A DNA stretch of 64,000 bases from Rhizobium sp. JAB6 (GTDB lineage: Bacteria > Pseudomonadota > Alphaproteobacteria > Rhizobiales > Rhizobiaceae), in assembly GCF_003024605.1 (NCBI RefSeq), contig NZ_PYJQ01000001.1, positions 219,001-283,000 on the forward strand, written 5' to 3'. The position numbers and the translations under genes were made by a program. Positions 63,018 through 64,000 of this stretch are shown in pieces; the first letter of the stretch is position 1, and each line of letters starts with the position of its first letter. The notes beneath the pieces were generated by a model. It was not told the DNA's origin. It saw only the letters and a program-made list of their open reading frames with translations, and did no database searches.

Positions 63018-63968
63018 TTATTCGCCGGCTGCATCGAGCAGGCGCATGGCGTCATCGGAAAGCGAAACCTTTGCCGAATTGATGAGCGCGTCGAGCTGGC
63101 TGAGGCTGGTGGCGCTGGCGATCGGGGCTGTGACACCGCGTTTGCGTAAGAGCCAGGCGAGCGCGATTTCTGCGGGCTTCGCGCCGGTTTCGGCGGCGAC
63201 CTTGTCGAGGGCCGCAAGGATGCGCAGGCCCTTGTCGTCGAAATAGGCTGAAACCCGGTTCTCGCGCGCCCGTCCTTCGGTATCGGCCTTGGTGCGGTAC
63301 TTGCCGGTCAGGAAGCCGGCGGCGAGGCTGAAATAGGTGATGACGCCGATCTCTTCCCTAACGCAGAGATCCGCCAGCGGCCCTTCGAAGCTGTCGCGGG
63401 CATAGAGATTGTATTCCGGCTGCAGCACGTCATAGCGCGGCAGGCCGGCCTTGGCGGCAGCATCGAGCGAAGCCTGGAGCTGCGTCGCATCGAGGTTCGA
63501 ACAGCCGACATGGCGGATCTTGCCCTGTTCCTGCAGCTTGGCATAGGCGGCAAGCGACTCCTCATACGGCGTCTCAGGATCCGGCCAGTGCGAGAGATAA
63601 AGGTCGATGTGATCGGTCTGCAGCCGCTTCAGCGAGGCTTCAGCCGCTTCGATGATGTAGCCGGCCTTGAGGCCCTTCTTGCCCGGCCCCATCTCCGATC
63701 CGATCTTGGTGATGATGATGGCCTTGTCGCGCGAAACGCGGCCCTGCTTCAGCCACTTGCCGATGATCTCTTCGGAATCGCCGCCCTTGTTGCCGGGAAC
63801 CCAGCGGGAATAGACATCGGCCGTATCGATCGTGTTGAAGCCGGCGTCGAAGAAGGCGTCGAGCAATGCGTAGGAGGTTTTCTCATCGGCCGTCCAGCCG
63901 AAGACATTGCCGCCGAAAACGATGGGGGCGACAAACAGATCGGTTCGTCCAAGCTTGCGCATGTCCAT
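63018..63968 (-). CDS. Aldo/keto reductase
   Basis: NAD(P)-dependent reductase of 316 residues from MDMRKLGRTDLFV (GGAG eight bases upstream). Tetrad segments are FNTIDTADVYSRW with Asp and Tyr, IIITKIGSEMG with Lys, and DLYLSHWPDPETPYEE with His. It is a different subgroup from the reductase at 59853 (VFGGNVFGWT start). It is followed after 13 bases by the GNAT gene. The physiological substrate is unknown. Confidence 0.93.
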   Translation of the reverse strand: MDMRKLGRTDLFVAPIVFGGNVFGWTADEKTSYALLDAFFDAGFNTIDTADVYSRWVPGNKGGDSEEIIGKWLKQGRVSRDKAIIITKIGSEMGPGKKGLKAGYIIEAAEASLKRLQTDHIDLYLSHWPDPETPYEESLAAYAKLQEQGKIRHVGCSNLDATQLQASLDAAAKAGLPRYDVLQPEYNLYARDSFEGPLADLCVREEIGVITYFSLAAGFLTGKYRTKADTEGRARENRVSAYFDDKGLRILAALDKVAAETGAKPAEIALAWLLRKRGVTAPIASATSLSQLDALINSAKVSLSDDAMRLLDAAGE

Positions 63969-64000
63969 GATATCACTCCAAATCACTCGAGAGTCGGGCC

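Overview
The window reads as a chromosomal segment of an alphaproteobacterium of the Rhizobiales, most likely Rhizobium sensu lato. The basis is the high GC content, the protein-level character of the core genes (lepA, infC-rpmI-rplT, pheST), a membrane-bound ferritin of the MbfA type preceded by an Irr-type palindrome, a BA14K-like protein, a DUF982 protein, and palindromic intergenic repeats of the rhizobial RIME/REP kind. The genus call is inference from gene content; no database search was run. I see no phage, insertion sequence, plasmid origin or CRISPR array.

Layout. 1-3466: peptide-use module on the minus strand (S58 aminopeptidase, LysR regulator, truncated family-5 peptide-binding protein). 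3729-9032: a small protein, a three-domain kinase/M23-like/class-III aminotransferase fusion, a small exported protein and purU. 9186-16562: surface polysaccharide locus (VpsF-like polymerase, secreted GH5 glycanase, GumC/Wzz-type chain-length protein without kinase domain, membrane CapD/WbpM-type 4,6-dehydratase, GT25 glycosyltransferase). 17361-29910: catabolic island with a complete family-1 sugar ABC importer and Gfo/Idh oxidoreductase, a convergent block (D-threonine aldolase/D-serine dehydratase-like enzyme, MlrC-type M81 metallopeptidase, NTF2-like protein), then an RpiR regulator, an SDR and a cytoplasmic GH20 hexosaminidase. 30209-34893: small genes, tRNA-Leu(CAG), a phosphomannomutase-family enzyme, a BA14K-like protein, a SelW-like protein, a glutamine amidotransferase and a GFA protein.

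34918-44723: an orphan CcdA-like antitoxin overlapping the end of lepA, an XRE-cupin regulator with a GNAT enzyme, an acetylpolyamine-amidohydrolase-like protein, an EamA exporter, a TetR regulator divergent from a DUF308-like membrane protein with two palindromic operators between them, a truncated haemoglobin divergent from mbfA, a small duplicated stress-type protein, and a transglutaminase-like cysteine protease behind a CtrA-type TTAA-N7-TTAA palindrome. 44948-51388: an alpha/beta hydrolase and the translation block infC (ATT start), rpmI, rplT, pheS, pheT, with clear intrinsic terminators. 51528-59600: an NTF2-like protein, pbpC and a bacterial alpha-2-macroglobulin. 59853-63968: two aldo/keto reductases, a LysR regulator, an M15-like protein and a GNAT acetyltransferase.

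The points most worth following are the 17-30 kb island, which may take up and dismantle a conjugate containing an amino sugar and D-amino acids; the orphan CcdA-like gene fused by a 4-base overlap to lepA; the trifunctional kinase-aminotransferase fusion; and several sharply defined palindromic regulatory sites (Irr box, CtrA box, TetR operators, XRE operator). Many very long open frames lie antisense to real genes; I treated them as codon-bias shadows.
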